The notes: a model not told the origin generated them from the sequence alone. A DNA stretch of 64,000 nt from Cricetomys ansorgei (GCA_026225945.1 JAMJFZ010001657.1:3506001-3570000), one strand, 5' to 3'. Numbered from the stretch's first letter, positions 44,210 to 56,625 are shown. Made by a program: numbers and translations.

Positions 44210-44473
44210 ATATATATATGAATGATTTCCAGAATGGAACTTGAACTTGCTAAGAGCCAAACATTACAATGAATGAAACAATTGCAGTGAATTGATATGG
44301 AGGCACTGAGTAGGTATCGCAGGTAATCTAAAAATAATTTTAAATACATGGGCAGATGGATTCGGGTGCTGTGCATACACTGTCCCATTTTATAGAAGGG
44401 ACTTGAGAATTGTGCATTTTGGAATCTCTGGGGGTTCTGAAACCAATCCCCCATGGAAACTGAGGGGTGACTG
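44107..44473 (-). mobile_element. Tigger/MER2-like DNA transposon relic with internal (TA)n
   Basis: Terminal inverted repeats: cagttgtcctctgtatccat at the left and atggaaactgaggggtgact at the right, with ctgaaaccaatcccccatgg next to it. A (TA)n/(CATA)n tract (44146-44219) has grown inside. Confidence 0.75.
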
Positions 44474-45180
44474 TAAGTGGTACCAGACAGAGAAGACAGC
44501 CAGTCTCTTTTCCTGATTCTTGACCATTATGTAATTTTCATAATGCCTTCTTGGAGGACCCTGCTCCTTTTTGATACCGTTGGCTAGCTTTCCTTCTACA
44601 GACTTCCTCCATCATCCTTCAGACCACATGGGAATGGGCTGGAAAATTACAACAGACTGGGGTCAACAGATCCTATGGGAAGCCATTGGTGCTTAGGGCC
44701 TGAAACACAGCACCATAAAGTAGTCAAGGTTTGCTGTCGAGTAGAATAAATCCTACCCAATCCTTGAGAGTTCTCATGGTGACTCTTTCTTTCTTTCTTT
44801 TTGGGATAACTCCTGGATACTGTACCAGCCTGCTGGGCTAACACCCAATGCCCTAGCCTAGTTTACATTCTAGTGCAATACCCCATCCAAGGAAAGAAGG
44901 GCTGGCAACAGTGGCTGGAGGCTCTCTTCCATCTGCATTCTTCTTCCTTGCTCCTTAAGAGCTTCTGTGACAGTCATTGAGACTCAGCTCTGTCTTCTTC
45001 CAGCTGGAGATACACATCCTGGTTCTTCTCTCTTACAATCCCAGAGAACTCTTAGACTACCACATATTAAGTACTATGGAGCTACGGTGGCTATTCAATG
45101 CTTGTGTCTTCTGTTAATTTTTTTCATATATATATGCATATATATATATTAGAATACATACACACACATAAATATATTTA
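44474..45180. other. Gene-free stretch
   Basis: No gene is seen. A short TA-rich tract lies near 45126-45175. Confidence 0.5.
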
Positions 45181-45285
45181 GAGACAGGGTCTCACTATGT
45201 AGCACCGACTGTCTTAGAACCCTCTATATAGATCAGGCTGGCCTTAAACTCATAGAGATCCTGTGCATACGTCACTGTGCCTGGC
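45181..45285 (-). repeat. B1 SINE
   Basis: Antisense: gagacagggtctcactatgt, agatcaggctggccttaaac. Confidence 0.85.
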
Positions 45286-45424
45286 CTAGTACTTTTTTAA
45301 TTCCTTACTTTGTAAGCCTGTACTTGGCACTGAGATACATGCAGGGTGTATCAAGTTTCTCTTAGAGGCATGGTGGACTCTTGCCTCTGAGGACCTCACA
45401 GTTCTCAGTCAGGATAGGTAAAAT

Positions 45425-45450
45425 ATGTTGTCAATGTTTATTGACAACAT
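45425..45450. repeat. Perfect inverted repeat, 11-bp arms
   Basis: ATGTTGTCAAT and ATTGACAACAT flank a 4-nt GTTT loop. Arms are perfect. Confidence 0.9.
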
Positions 45451-45639
45451 TGCTCTAGACCCGACAGGGGGCGGGAAGGCAGGGAAGAGGATGAACAGGG
45501 GAGAAGGAAGAACAGTTCACACGTGCCCATTTCAGCTGTGTAGCCTTGAAGGCTGACGTAGATGTGGGTCTATGTAGACAATCTACTCCTGAGTCCAGGG
45601 CAGTAAACATCTGGACCAGAAAGCTTTGATCTATAGCCC

Positions 45640-45760
45640 ACCCCCAACCACAGAGCAAGGTGACCTGGGCCAATTAGTTAACATCCTTGAGACTTGCTTT
45701 CCTCATCTGTAGAAAAGCAACAGTCATTCTCCCACCAGATGGGCTTGTGACAGAGCAGGA
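45640..45760 (+). repeat. MIR SINE
   Basis: gtgacctgggccaattagtt, gagacttgctttcctcatct and gtagaaaagcaac follow the MIR core. Confidence 0.65.
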
Positions 45761-47269
45761 TGACAATCCGTGGCAAAGCCACAGCAGAGGTGGACTCGTT
45801 CGTGGAGGGATCGGAACACAGCTGTTGTTGGCGTTGTCTCAGGCTGAGATTCCAAGACAATAGGACTAACTCCTGTGATTTGACAAAGTGAAGAGTGGGT
45901 CCCTGAAGCATGGGGCTTACAGAAGGTTCTTTCAGATACTTTTGCATTCCTGCATTCTGCATACATGGCAGAAACAATTCGGGAGAAGAAAGGTGCACTT
46001 CCACTCCTGGTTTTAGGGGATATCCATCCATCATGGAGGGAAAGGCAATGAGTATTCATGGTGATATTCATGGCAATGTCCGTGAAAATGGAGATTTGTG
46101 GCAGAGGCCTCTCATATCATCATGGACCAGGAAGCCGAGAGGATGAAAGGAGACAGAGACTAAATATCACCATCAAGGGCCTGCCTCCACTGACATACTT
46201 CTATCAGCTAGGTATCACCTTTAGAAAGTTCTATGACCGCCTATAATCTCATCACCAGCTGGGGAGCTTTTGGGGGCATTTCAGATGCAAATCATAGTGG
46301 GTACTGAGGTCCTTGTCTTGCCTCTCTCAGCTGGTCCTCTCCCTTCCTTCTATGAGAAGTTGGAAATCAAAGGCAATGGCATCAGAGGGAAGGGGTCTAT
46401 GAAGTAGGATACAGACATTCTGTCAACCCGTTTCCCCTCATAAGACCTCCAAACCCCACTACTTGCCACCCTGAGTGCACATAAACACGGTAACAAAAGC
46501 TGTACCTCTCTCTGGAAGCATGACTAATAAGCCACCCAGAGTAGCTTCTGTGTGACTTCTGGAGCTGGGAGGTCCCCGTGGATTGGCTTGTAGTACTTGA
46601 CTGACAACTCTGTTTCAGAAGAGACAGAATTCTCTAAGGATCAACATGGCCTGTGGGACACAGTCTGGAGTTGTCTTAGATTTTGTCCAAAGGGTATGAG
46701 TTCCTGAGAGGAGAGGGCTTGCACCATAAAGGAGCTGGCATACACTCCCATCATGCACAGGTGCTGCCAAAGGACTCTGATCAATAAGACTAAATACACT
46801 CACCCCTTAGCTCCCATGGTGAGGAATCTGCAAGGGAGAAGAGCCAGGAAATGGAGGAGAGGGAGGGGAAAGGCTGAAGTCTTCCATGTCAGCTTTAGAT
46901 ACCCAAATGCACCCGGGTAAAAGTGGTGACTTCAAACCCAGAAGGACACTGGGGTGGACACAGTAATTATTGAACTGTGGATGTTGAGATCATCTGTTAT
47001 TTGAATGCAGGCAAGGCCATGGGGTGGTCAGGGCTTTCCTCCAGGGACAGAGTGATCTCACCAACACATCATCCTGTCAATACTAAGGTCTTGCATAGTT
47101 GCTGTAGGCCGGGGCAGTTTTCCCTCTCCACCTACCTGGTGAATCCATGTTCCTTCCTCCACCCAGAGGATCGTCAATGATCTCTTTTCTCACCCTCCCC
47201 TTTGTTGAGGTTTATTTGGCAAATGAATTTGTGTGAGCTTACAGCACTCAGAGTCAGGAATGGATACCT
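45761..47269. other. Gene-free stretch, one LTR-like relic
   Basis: About 46060-46305 looks like an old LTR body (catcatggaccaggaagccg, gggggcatttcagatgcaaa). No gene is seen. Confidence 0.4.
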
Positions 47270-47378
47270 AGACATCATCAAGTGACAACCAAAATAGGGT
47301 TAATTAACATATCCATCCCATATCCACTTTGTACTACTACTACTGCTACTACTACTACTACTGCTGCTGCTGCTACTA

Positions 47379-47410
<32 letters not shown>

Positions 47411-48314
47411 ACTACTACTACTGCTACTACTACTGCTGCTGCTGCTACTACTACTACTGCTGCTGCTGCTGCTACTACTACTACTGCTACTACTACTGCT
47501 GCTGCTGCTACTACTACTACTGCTACTACTACTGCTGCTGCTGCTACTACTACTACTGCTGCTGCTGCTGCTACTACTACTACTGCTGCTGCTGCTGCTA
47601 CTACTACTACTGCTGCTGCTGCTACTACTACTACTGCTACTACTACTGCTGCTGCTGCTACTACTACTACTGCTGCTGCTGCTGCTACTACTACTACTGC
47701 TACTACTACTGCTGCTGCTGCTACTACTACTACTGCTGCTGCTGCTACTACTACTACTGCTGCTGCTGCTACTACTACTACTGCTACTACTACTGCTGCT
47801 GCTGCTACTACTACTACTGCTGCTGCTGCTACTACTACTACTGCTGCTGCTGCTACTACTACTACTGCTGCTGCTGCTGCTACTACTACTACTGCTGCTG
47901 CTGCTACTACTACTACTGCTACTACTACTGCTGCTGCTGCTACTACTACTACTGCTGCTGCTGCTGCTACTACTACTACTGCTACTACTACTGCTGCTGC
48001 TGCTACTACTACTACTGCTGCTGCTGCTACTACTACTACTGCTACTACTACTGCTGCTGCTGCTACTACTACTACTGCTGCTGCTGCTACTACTACTACT
48101 GCTACTACTACTGCTGCTGCTGCTACTACTACTACTACTACTACTACTGCTGCTGCTGCTACTACTACTACTACTACTACTACTGCTGCTGCTGCTACTA
48201 CTACTACTGCTGCTGCTGCTACTACTACTACTGCTACTACTACTGCTGCTGCTGCTACTACTACTACTGCTGCTGCTGCTACTACTACTACTGCTACTAC
48301 TACTGCTGCTGCTG

Positions 48315-48379
<65 letters not shown>

Positions 48380-48386
48380 ACTACTA

Positions 48387-48439
<53 letters not shown>

Positions 48440-49075
48440 ACTACTACTCTCCTCTTAAACAACAAATATCACTATCTGTAATCGCCTCACTGGTGATCAC
48501 TTGATTCTCAGCCCTTTCTTTCCATTGACCTACAGTGTGTCACTCCTTCCCTCGTGGCCCCGCGTCACCAGGTGTGACTGGCGGAGTCACCTGGCTCCAC
48601 TGCTTTCCTTTGGTAGGGAACGAGGTGAGCACTCTTGCTCCAGGATGATGTGACAGTACCTGCCAACACCCCAGCTTTTGAGCAACACCATCCTCTTAAA
48701 TTTAGGCAGAGATGGTATAGACATGTAAATATAGACATATTATATTACCACCTCGTGTTTGGCTATTTCAAAATCATACAGCTTGTCAATAATTAGATCT
48801 TCTCATGAGTTTAGAGAGTTTTGGCGACTATGTAACACACATGATCCCTACCACAATCAAGATGTGCCCCCTTTCCATTTTCTCCAATGTCCCTCCTTCC
48901 CTTTCTGCCCCTCCTTGCCCCTCTCAGGCCACTGTTCAGCCCTTGCCCAAGTCTGGTGGCCCCTGATGGCCTTCTCACCACTACGGATGAAATTGCATGC
49001 CCTAGAAAGTCACAGGAATGGAACCATACTCTACAGTCTGATTTTTAATTGGAAACAATCTGGACACACTGATGC
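47270..49075 (+). mobile_element. Ancient L1M-type 3' UTR, split by the triplet array
   Basis: aatagggttaattaacatat and ccatcccatatccac before the array match the L1M 3' UTR. After it, ggctatttcaaaatcataca and caggaatggaaccatactct continue in the expected order. Confidence 0.65.
47332..48447 (+). repeat. Compound triplet array (TAC)n/(TGC)n, 372 units
   Basis: 1,116 bp in perfect 3-bp register made only of TAC and TGC. Run lengths recur as TGC4-TAC4-TGC1-TAC3 (12 triplets) and TGC4 or TGC5-TAC4 (8-9 triplets). The 3' end has TGC7, TGC7 and TGC12. The reading frames through it code only Tyr/Cys, Thr/Ala or Leu on this strand and Val/Ala or Ser on the other. They are open because of the repeat, not because of selection. 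Confidence 0.98.
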
Positions 49076-51870
49076 ATGACCTTTCTGGTCATAGTGCCAT
49101 TAGCTCACAGTCTATGTGCCTCCTCTAGCCACATCTCTGATGCACCTGTCTCTGGTTCTCTGTTAATGCCTCATTTATTTTGCCGGCATATGAAAACACC
49201 ACCAACTTTCTTCATGAGGACATTTCTAATGTCCTTTGTTTTTTCATAAACAAATGCATCTTTAAGATGTCGATGTTTGGGATTGGCATCACTGCTCTAA
49301 ACTGGTTTTACATCTTTTGAACAGAGTGAGGCAGACCCTAATCTGCAGAGGAAGACGGATAAAGATCGAAGTGGCTCTTCAGAAACTCCTCACTCAGGGG
49401 TTCTATTTATTTCTCATGTATCCTTATTTGTAGTCTGTTTTCACATTCTTCTGGGTCCCTGCTGTCTGTAAGCCTTTACTCTAGCAGGGTCGACCAACCT
49501 TTTGCAATGTGATATCATCTATGAAGGGATTGGGCCACATTCATAGCTATCCTGGGGTGCATGCAGTTCATAGGCCCTGGATTGTATGCACTTGCCAGGG
49601 AGGGGTTCAAGTTGGCCTCTTACCTGCTGGTCTCCCTGGTATTGCTCCCTGAGCAAGTCAGGGAAGGAATGTATCAAGATTACCCCAGGAATGACTCCAG
49701 CTCATGAGTTCCAGAATATTCCCCTCAAAGAGAAGCATTCAGTTCATAGAAATGGATGGCTGAGGAGAGGCCTCCCTCACTCCCCATCCCCAACCAAGTT
49801 GTCAGCTCCGGCATTTCTCAGGGTGTCAGCCCCTCTGCAGTGACCCAGAGGCAACTCTACCTTTAGTTAGCAGACACACTAAAGCCACTACTCTCCTGTG
49901 TACCTGTCTTCCTCTGTTTGGAAACCAAATTCAAGTGTTGTGCCACCAGCAATGGCCTTTTGTTCAATGACATTTTGGTAATGAGCATTGTACTATTTTA
50001 TCGTTAAGTTGCTAACCCTGATGCAATATACACACGGGGATTCAGTAATTCTTTATTACTCTCCCTCAACATTTCTGCAGAGTCACACATCCTGTGGCCA
50101 AAATCCTGGGTGTGTGTATACCACGTGCACGCACACACACACACACACACACATATTTGTGTATACACACACACACATATATATGTATATGTATATGTGT
50201 TTATACATATACACACAGAACCTGGGCTGGGCAAGTTCTCTTGCCTGGAATTTTTGGGATTGAGGTAGAGAGGGGCTAGTCTGTGATTCTCTCACTAAGA
50301 AACATGGGATGGGTGTGCTAAAAAGCAGAGCAAGCAAGCAAGCAAGCGAGAGAGTGTCAGAGACAGACAGACACACACACAGAGAGAGGAATGAACCTGC
50401 CAAAAGGATAGAAGGAATGGCCTTTCAAATGCAGTTACAGAGTGGGGCAAATGCAGAATGGGGGAGGGGTTACACAAGCAAGAGGCTGAGAAGAGAGGGG
50501 CTGTGGGGGGGGGTAGATTTCCAGATTGTGTTCTGTGACACTCCTCCAAACTTAATGAATTCCCTGCTTCAGTTTCCAGTGGTTTGGAGTTCATCTACAG
50601 CAAAATGAACTCGGAATAAGATGCAGCCTACCCTCAGGAAATCAAGCTACACATACTCTCACAGCTGAGCACTGTCAGGGGTGGGGAGGATAACAGGATT
50701 CCAGCGTGCTGGGAACAGAAAGTGACTGCCAGTGACACGCAGCTGGGGACAGCTGGTGCAATGGGTGTCAGCTGGGTTCTAGAACTTAGGCTATTTTGCT
50801 TCTGGGACAGAGAAGTCAGGTTTTGCTGGAGTCTCCCTGGGGCTCCAGCAAGGTGCACAAGAGAGATACCCAGTGTGAGGCTGCCAGGCTAAATCGGATA
50901 GGGAAACCAGGCCGGTTACGCAAGCCCGCTCCCGATGCCCCTCCTGCTGGAGGTATAGGACGGGGGACCACTCAGAGTCTGTTCTGGAAGTTAATCACAG
51001 GACCGGCTGAGCTGCAGCACTGACACCCTGCAGCAACCTACATCGAGAACTAAATTTGGCACACCACTTACGAAACAGTGAGGTTCTGGCAATTGGAACA
51101 AGGACATAGGGGCAGGGCCGGGGAGCTGGGGAACCCTTTGCCTCCCCCAGTTGCTCTCCAGTTCATCTTTGGCGCTGGACGAGGGTGGGATACCTCCAGC
51201 CACCCAGCCAAGAAGCATACCTCAAGACTCAGCTTAGGACGCTCTACATCACTAACAAGATTGACACAGAATTTCTTCACTGCTGCCCTAAGGCAAAATG
51301 CATCACACAGACATGGACCCCTGGCTTCTGCCAAAAAAACAAAATTAAACTAAACAACAACAACCACCACAACAACAGCAAACCTGAGACCTGCAAGCAC
51401 AGCTTAAACAACTGTGGAATGATACCTAATCCGTTAAGGCCGTCTCTCTAAGTTAAATTGATGGGCTGCCAATTAATATTTTTCTAGGCACTGTGCTGTG
51501 AGAAAAATGTTAGCCTGGAGAACAGGCTGTTTTTTTGTTTTGTTTTGTTTTGTTTTTTGCTTGTTTGTTTAACAAGCTCGAGGTACAGCAGGATTCATCA
51601 CCGTACTCTGGGTTCTGTCAGGTGCTGAGCCTGACGTAGTTTGCACTTCTAGTAGGACCGACTCATGTGATGCTAGCTTAAAGTTTCTGTGTGTCATCCC
51701 CGTGGCTATGCCCAGGGATGTTCTGTGGCAGTCGTGTCCCAACCCCCCTCACCCCCCACCCCACCCCCCTCACCCCACCCTATCCTACCCCCGCACCTCC
51801 CGGTCATTACCATATCCTCAGAGAATGAGCCAGTCTGAAGGCTAGGCTGGAGGATCAGGCCTCACCTCTC
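49076..51870. other. Gene-free stretch with simple repeats
   Basis: (CA)n/(TA)n at 50126-50215, AGCA/GACA-type runs at 50330-50390 and a C-rich (CCCCA)n patch at 51740-51795. About 49490-49580 may be an old DNA-transposon piece. No gene is seen. Confidence 0.45.
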
Positions 51871-51874
51871 ACTG

Positions 51875-52141
51875 TGGCATGAATGAGAAATTCATGCCTC
51901 CTCCACTTCCACCCAATGGCCTTGGATGTTTTAACACTTGGTTCCCAGTTAGTGGCACTGTTAGAAGAAACATGTCACTGAGGGAAGGCTTTGAGCATTT
52001 CAAGTTTGCTCTCTCTGCTTGAGGTTCAAGATGTGAGCCCTTGGCATCCTGCTCCTGCTGCTGCTGTGCCTGCTGCCTGCTGCCACGATTCCCCATCATG
52101 ATGAACACGTATCCTTCTGGAACCATGAGCCTGCTGCAGAA
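51875..52141 (+). mobile_element. MT-type (MaLR) LTR, partial
   Basis: ttcccagttagtggcactgt, gggaaggctttgagcatttc and ctgctgccacgattccccat are MT LTR text. The ends are not sharp. Confidence 0.65.
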
Positions 52142-53424
52142 GTTTATTTTTAGTTATATATAAAATAATTGTTTCATGCACTGTTGGGTGACGGGCTGTC
52201 TAGGGCGTTTTGTATTGTCTGCAGGTGTTGGATTTCTGTGGGGCTTGTTTAATTGCTAATGATCTGCACGCGCTCTCAGTAGAACACCTGAGGAGTTCTG
52301 AATGAATAAAAACACCTGAACGCAGACAACCCGGGTTCCACTGTTGATGGAGTATGTGCTGGCAAGGACGGCGGTTCCCTCTGCTGAGGTCTGGCAGAGT
52401 TCACACCTATGAGAATGCCTCCGTGCCTCTCTTGGTGAGCCGCCACAGTAGGAGCCACTACTACATAAGCCTAAACAAACCCATTCTTCTGTAAGTTGCT
52501 TTGGTTGTAGTGTTTTATCACAGCAGCAGAAGAACAATTAACACTCTGCAGTGGGAGCTGGTGAAGGAACTATGCAGGTGTGTCTGTACAGGTGGCCATG
52601 CCGCCATGGGGCGATGTGGACTCCTGTGCTGGACAGGGATGGTTGGCTTGTTTTTCCTGAGTTTAAATTGGATCCAAGAGATACCTAGTGGATTTTTGTC
52701 TGTGGTCCAACACTGAGGTTATCAGTGCCACAGCAGCCAAGAGCATGGGCAGCAGATGACCTACAGAAAGAAAAGAGAGTGGCAGCAACTTGGGGGAGGG
52801 TAGAGGGAGAGAGAGGAGGGGGTGATCCATTGTTTTTCTCCTTCCCTCTCTTACTCCCTGCCTTTTCTCTTTCCCTCCCTTCCTCCTTCCTTCCTTGAGA
52901 TAGGCTCTCAAGATAGGCTCTATCTTGAGACCAGACTGGTTTCAAACACCCTATGTAGCTAGGGATGACCCTGAACGTCTGATTCTCCTGCCTCAACACC
53001 CATGCCTGGGGTGCGCACTGCTTGGAATTGTGCCCACTGAGCCACATCGTAGCCCCTGACTGATTTCTTGAGTGGATCCTTCTGCTGGTTCTGTGAAACA
53101 GTCCTGACTCATTTCCTTTTCTCATCTTTGCTTTTTCTTTCTTTGGTAGCTTTTAATTCTGAAATACGGATTCAGAAGACTTTGCAGAGAAAGTACAGGA
53201 AGGCCCACATTCCCGGCTCTCAGTTCCAATGACCACAGCCTAGGTTTCTGCAGCACAGGGTCGAATCCGGGAAGCAGACATGGTCCAAGGTGTCCGTGAA
53301 GTTCTTGCCATTTTGTCGTCTGTGTCGGCTTTCCTCACGATCACCACGACCAAGATGTAAAGTTGCTGGGTTCCATAGAGATTTTTCTCTTCCCACCACT
53401 GCCATTCCTAATCCCTTCTAGTGG
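52142..53424. other. Gene-free stretch with a hairpin and old B1
   Basis: An LTR-end-like piece lies at about 52430-52545. A decayed antisense B1-like unit at 52898-53060 includes a perfect 10-bp inverted repeat at 52907-52929. Confidence 0.45.
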
Positions 53425-53680
53425 CCAATCTCCTTTCCACTTCCGAGATCTTGTCTTTTTGTGACTACCTTAGCAATGGAATCATACAGTTTGTGACCTT
53501 TTGAGATTGTTTCTTTTCTCTCCATGTCATTCCCTAAAGATCCATTCAGGCTGTACTGATGGTCTATTCACTTTTATTGCTGAATAGCATTCCATAGGAT
53601 GACTCCACCACAGTTTGTTTAGTCATTTACTTATTGAGAGACATCTTATTTCCACTTTGGGTCTATTACAAAGGAAAGTT
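53425..53680 (+). mobile_element. Ancient L1M-type 3' UTR fragment
   Basis: tctttttgtgactaccttag, caatggaatcatacagtttg, tattgctgaatagcattcca follow the L1M order. Confidence 0.75.
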
Positions 53681-53765
53681 TCGAGACTATTGTCCATAGA
53701 TTTTTGAAAGAATATGACTTTCCATCCTCTGGGAATAATGTCAAAGGCATTGAACCTCTGGATAA

Positions 53766-54059
53766 TGTGTATGTATTTAAGGAACAACCAAACTGTTTGG
53801 GAAAATCTAGGAGATGTGACCTGGAGGAGGTGTGTCACTGAGGGGGGGGTGCTTGAGGTTTCAAAGCCTTGAGCCATTTCCCGTGTGTTTTCTGCTTCCT
53901 GTTTGTGATTCAAGACGGGAGCTCTCAGCTGTTCCTGCTACCACAATTCTCTGCCATGACAGACTCTCATTTCTCTGGAACTGTAAACCCGAATTAAGTC
54001 TCTTTTTAACTTGCCATGGTCATGGTGTCCTACATAGCAACAGAGAACTAACTATTACA
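53766..54059 (+). mobile_element. MT-type (MaLR) solo LTR
   Basis: Starts TGTGTATG, contains gacctggaggaggtgtgtca, gccatggtcatggtgtccta and ends aactaactattaca. Confidence 0.78.
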
Positions 54060-54277
54060 CCCAAGGTCTGTATACCGTGACTCAAAAAAAATATCTTTGG
54101 AACTTCTCTCCATTTCTAGTTGGATTGCATGTTTCCCAATAAAATATTTTACTGTTAAATTTTAACAAAAATGTGTATGTGTGGTTTTTTTTTTTTTTTA
54201 CAGGTTTGAAATGGATCTGTTTCTTGTGAGCCTCATATTCATGGTTCATCATATGCTCTGTGTGTAAGGACAATCCC

Positions 54278-54362
54278 AAGAGCTGACATTTACTAAGGCT
54301 ATTCTTTGTGCCACGTGCTGTCTCAGCGACACACGGGTCTTGGCATCCTCAAAAAGAGCAGT
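54278..54362 (-). repeat. MIR SINE fragment
   Basis: Antisense MIR: agctgacatttactaaggct, ttctttgtgccacgtgctgt. Confidence 0.55.
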
Positions 54363-55564
54363 TTTTTAAAAAATAAACGAATCTGTTTTTCTATAAACAT
54401 GAACTGCTCTCATGATTTAGTTTACAAATCTGACACTCGCATAAATAAATGGCTCCCACCATCCATCGAGGCTTAAAGGCCAGTGAACTGAGTTTATTTG
54501 TGTCTCTGCTGGCTGAAAGAGAATTTAAAGTGTCACAAGGGCTTATGAGTCAGAAACGGATACTCTTCCAGTGAGACAAGTGTTCACATTTAACAATGAC
54601 ATCATGTGTACATGTTGCTATTCACACCGAGAAACTCACTGACAACATTCAGTTCCACAAAGTCAACATAAGGAAACCCTCAGACCTTAGCCTCCTTGTG
54701 AGCCAAGGAAGAAAAGTATCGCCTGCTTGCAGTATAGAGTTTTAGACACCACATTGGTTCACACCAAATGGACAAAAGGGTTATCCGACTTACCGGAGTC
54801 TCATGTCAGGCCAAGATCCTGTTTCCTCAGGGTTGAAAAAGGTCCAAGTTTCTGTGAAGCTCCAAAGGTTTACTGTCCTGTGGGTCTTCAGCAGAGCCGC
54901 CCTAGGTGCAGGCAGGAATCTTCTTCTACACCAAGGGCTGTGAATCAGTTCACTTAGGATTCCTGGTTAGAAATAAATGACGTTGGTCTCTGTGGTGCAG
55001 CCAGGCAACAGTACAGCTTGAGCTATGACAGGTGACACTGCAGAGGCCATGATGCAGACAGATCCGTGTATCTTGGGCCACACAACCTTTAACTAAGGTC
55101 CAGAAACTGCATCAGGAACACTGGTCGCCATTACCTTGGCCCACTGTGAGGCTGGCTTGGCAGATACAGCCTCTTGCCACCCGCTTTTCTCAGCCAGGCT
55201 GAAAGGTGTGAGGTGGTCTCCACCCAGCCTTCTCCATCTGTCTCCAGCCTCGGTCCCACTCCACTAGCTCTGACCTTGCTGATTTCTTTTGTGGCCTTGG
55301 CCCTCTTTGGGTTTGATGCTTGGTTCATTTGCTTACAAAAACTCTGACTTTCCACTCGTTTATCATTCTTTATCACCTCGGGGAAACCGAGGGACTCGGC
55401 CATCCACCAAGATTCCTGACAGTGGCTTTATCTGGTCTTTCTCTTTTTAACACTGGGTTCCTATTTTGTGTCTCAAAATTCAGATCAGGACCTTTACCTC
55501 TTAACAGGTGCATTGTTCGAAGTGTCTTTGTTGTAAATGGTGTGGGTAATCCTCTTTTGGAGTG

Positions 55565-55607
<43 letters not shown>

Positions 55608-55779
55608 ATGTGATATGGTCATCACAGCTTGTCACTCAAGCAATGGCTAGATAGCAACCCTCCTCCCACTTCCCCTCATCCATCTCGTTCTTTCCCTTGG
55701 GTAGCGATGACCTGTCTCTTTTCATCTTACCCTTGCCCCCACTCCACCCTCCTTGGCAGGCAGACCACCTTCCCTCTCT

Positions 55780-55870
55780 TAGTAACAGCAGATATCTGAT
55801 TGGCTGCCATCGTCATGGCAACCCACTCTCTTTGCTCTCCCTCCCTCCCTTTCCAGAGCTAACCAATCTG
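55780..55870 (+). promoter_or_regulatory. Second promoter-like cluster: inverted CCAAT and X-box-like site
   Basis: GATTGGCTG (inverted CCAAT) near 55798 is followed by GTCATGGCAACC at 55812-55823, close to an RFX X-box half, and then a CCAAT near 55862, in repeat-free sequence. It could be an enhancer or an alternative first-exon region for Stmn4. No strong donor is seen just downstream. Confidence 0.3.
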
Positions 55871-56455
55871 TGTGTGGAGTTCCAGACTCCTCAGGCTGGG
55901 AAGGGCAGACTGGGGGAAGGGAGAGGGCTCTCCTGAGAAGCTTGCAGCCACATTTTGCTGTTTGCTTAAATCTGGACCCCAGTCTGGTATGCTAAGGAAT
56001 GCCTCTGAGTCAGCGGGACACTTGAGGGTCCTGGGTTGGTGGCAGGTGGCAATGCTCACTGTATTTCAGTCAGGATGGCATTCCTTCCTGGCTGCACTGC
56101 TGGGGAAGGTGCCTGAAAGAACAGTCAGATGTGCTCTGAAACCCAAAGGCAGGCAATGTCTTTCTTGTCTCAGCCACTCCCAAGAAGCATAAGGTTGGCC
56201 TCTTCTTCTGATGTAAAGTTGGGGGTTTGGAGGTGTGTGTCCATAAGGAAACACCTTGCAGATTAATACAGCAGGCTAGGCAGAGAGAAACAAAGCCATT
56301 TCTCTTGACTGTGGCGGGCAGGTGAGGGGTGAATGTCGGGACCAGAGGCTTTGCTTAGTCTCCAAGGCAATCTACACGGTGAACACATGACACGTCTGTG
56401 GCAGGCACTACTTCAGATATTCATGAATATTCTTGCTGTTAAAAACTCATCTCAA

Positions 56456-56625
56456 AACTGGGTGTGGCAGTGCCCGCCTTTAATCCCAGCACCTATGAGA
56501 GGAGGGAGGAGGGAGAAGTGGGTAGATCTCTATGAGTTCAGGGTCAGCCTGGTCTACATAATGACCTTCAAACCAGCCAGGGCGTGTCTCAAACAGCAAC
56601 AAACACAAAGAAAAAAAAAAATCTT
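56456..56625 (+). repeat. B1 SINE
   Basis: Sense B1: gggtgtggcagtgcccgcct, ttaatcccagcacctatgag, with a purine-rich internal expansion (gaggagggaggagggag). Confidence 0.9.

Noticed and set aside
47332..48447. CRISPR-like array
   Set aside because: There are no repeat-spacer units; it is a simple triplet array in a mammalian genome.
47278..48504. Three long open frames (about 390-400 codons) across the triplet array on both strands
   Set aside because: They consist only of repeated Tyr/Cys, Thr/Ala or Val/Ala codons. They are open because neither TAC nor TGC makes a stop in those frames, and there is no promoter or splice evidence.
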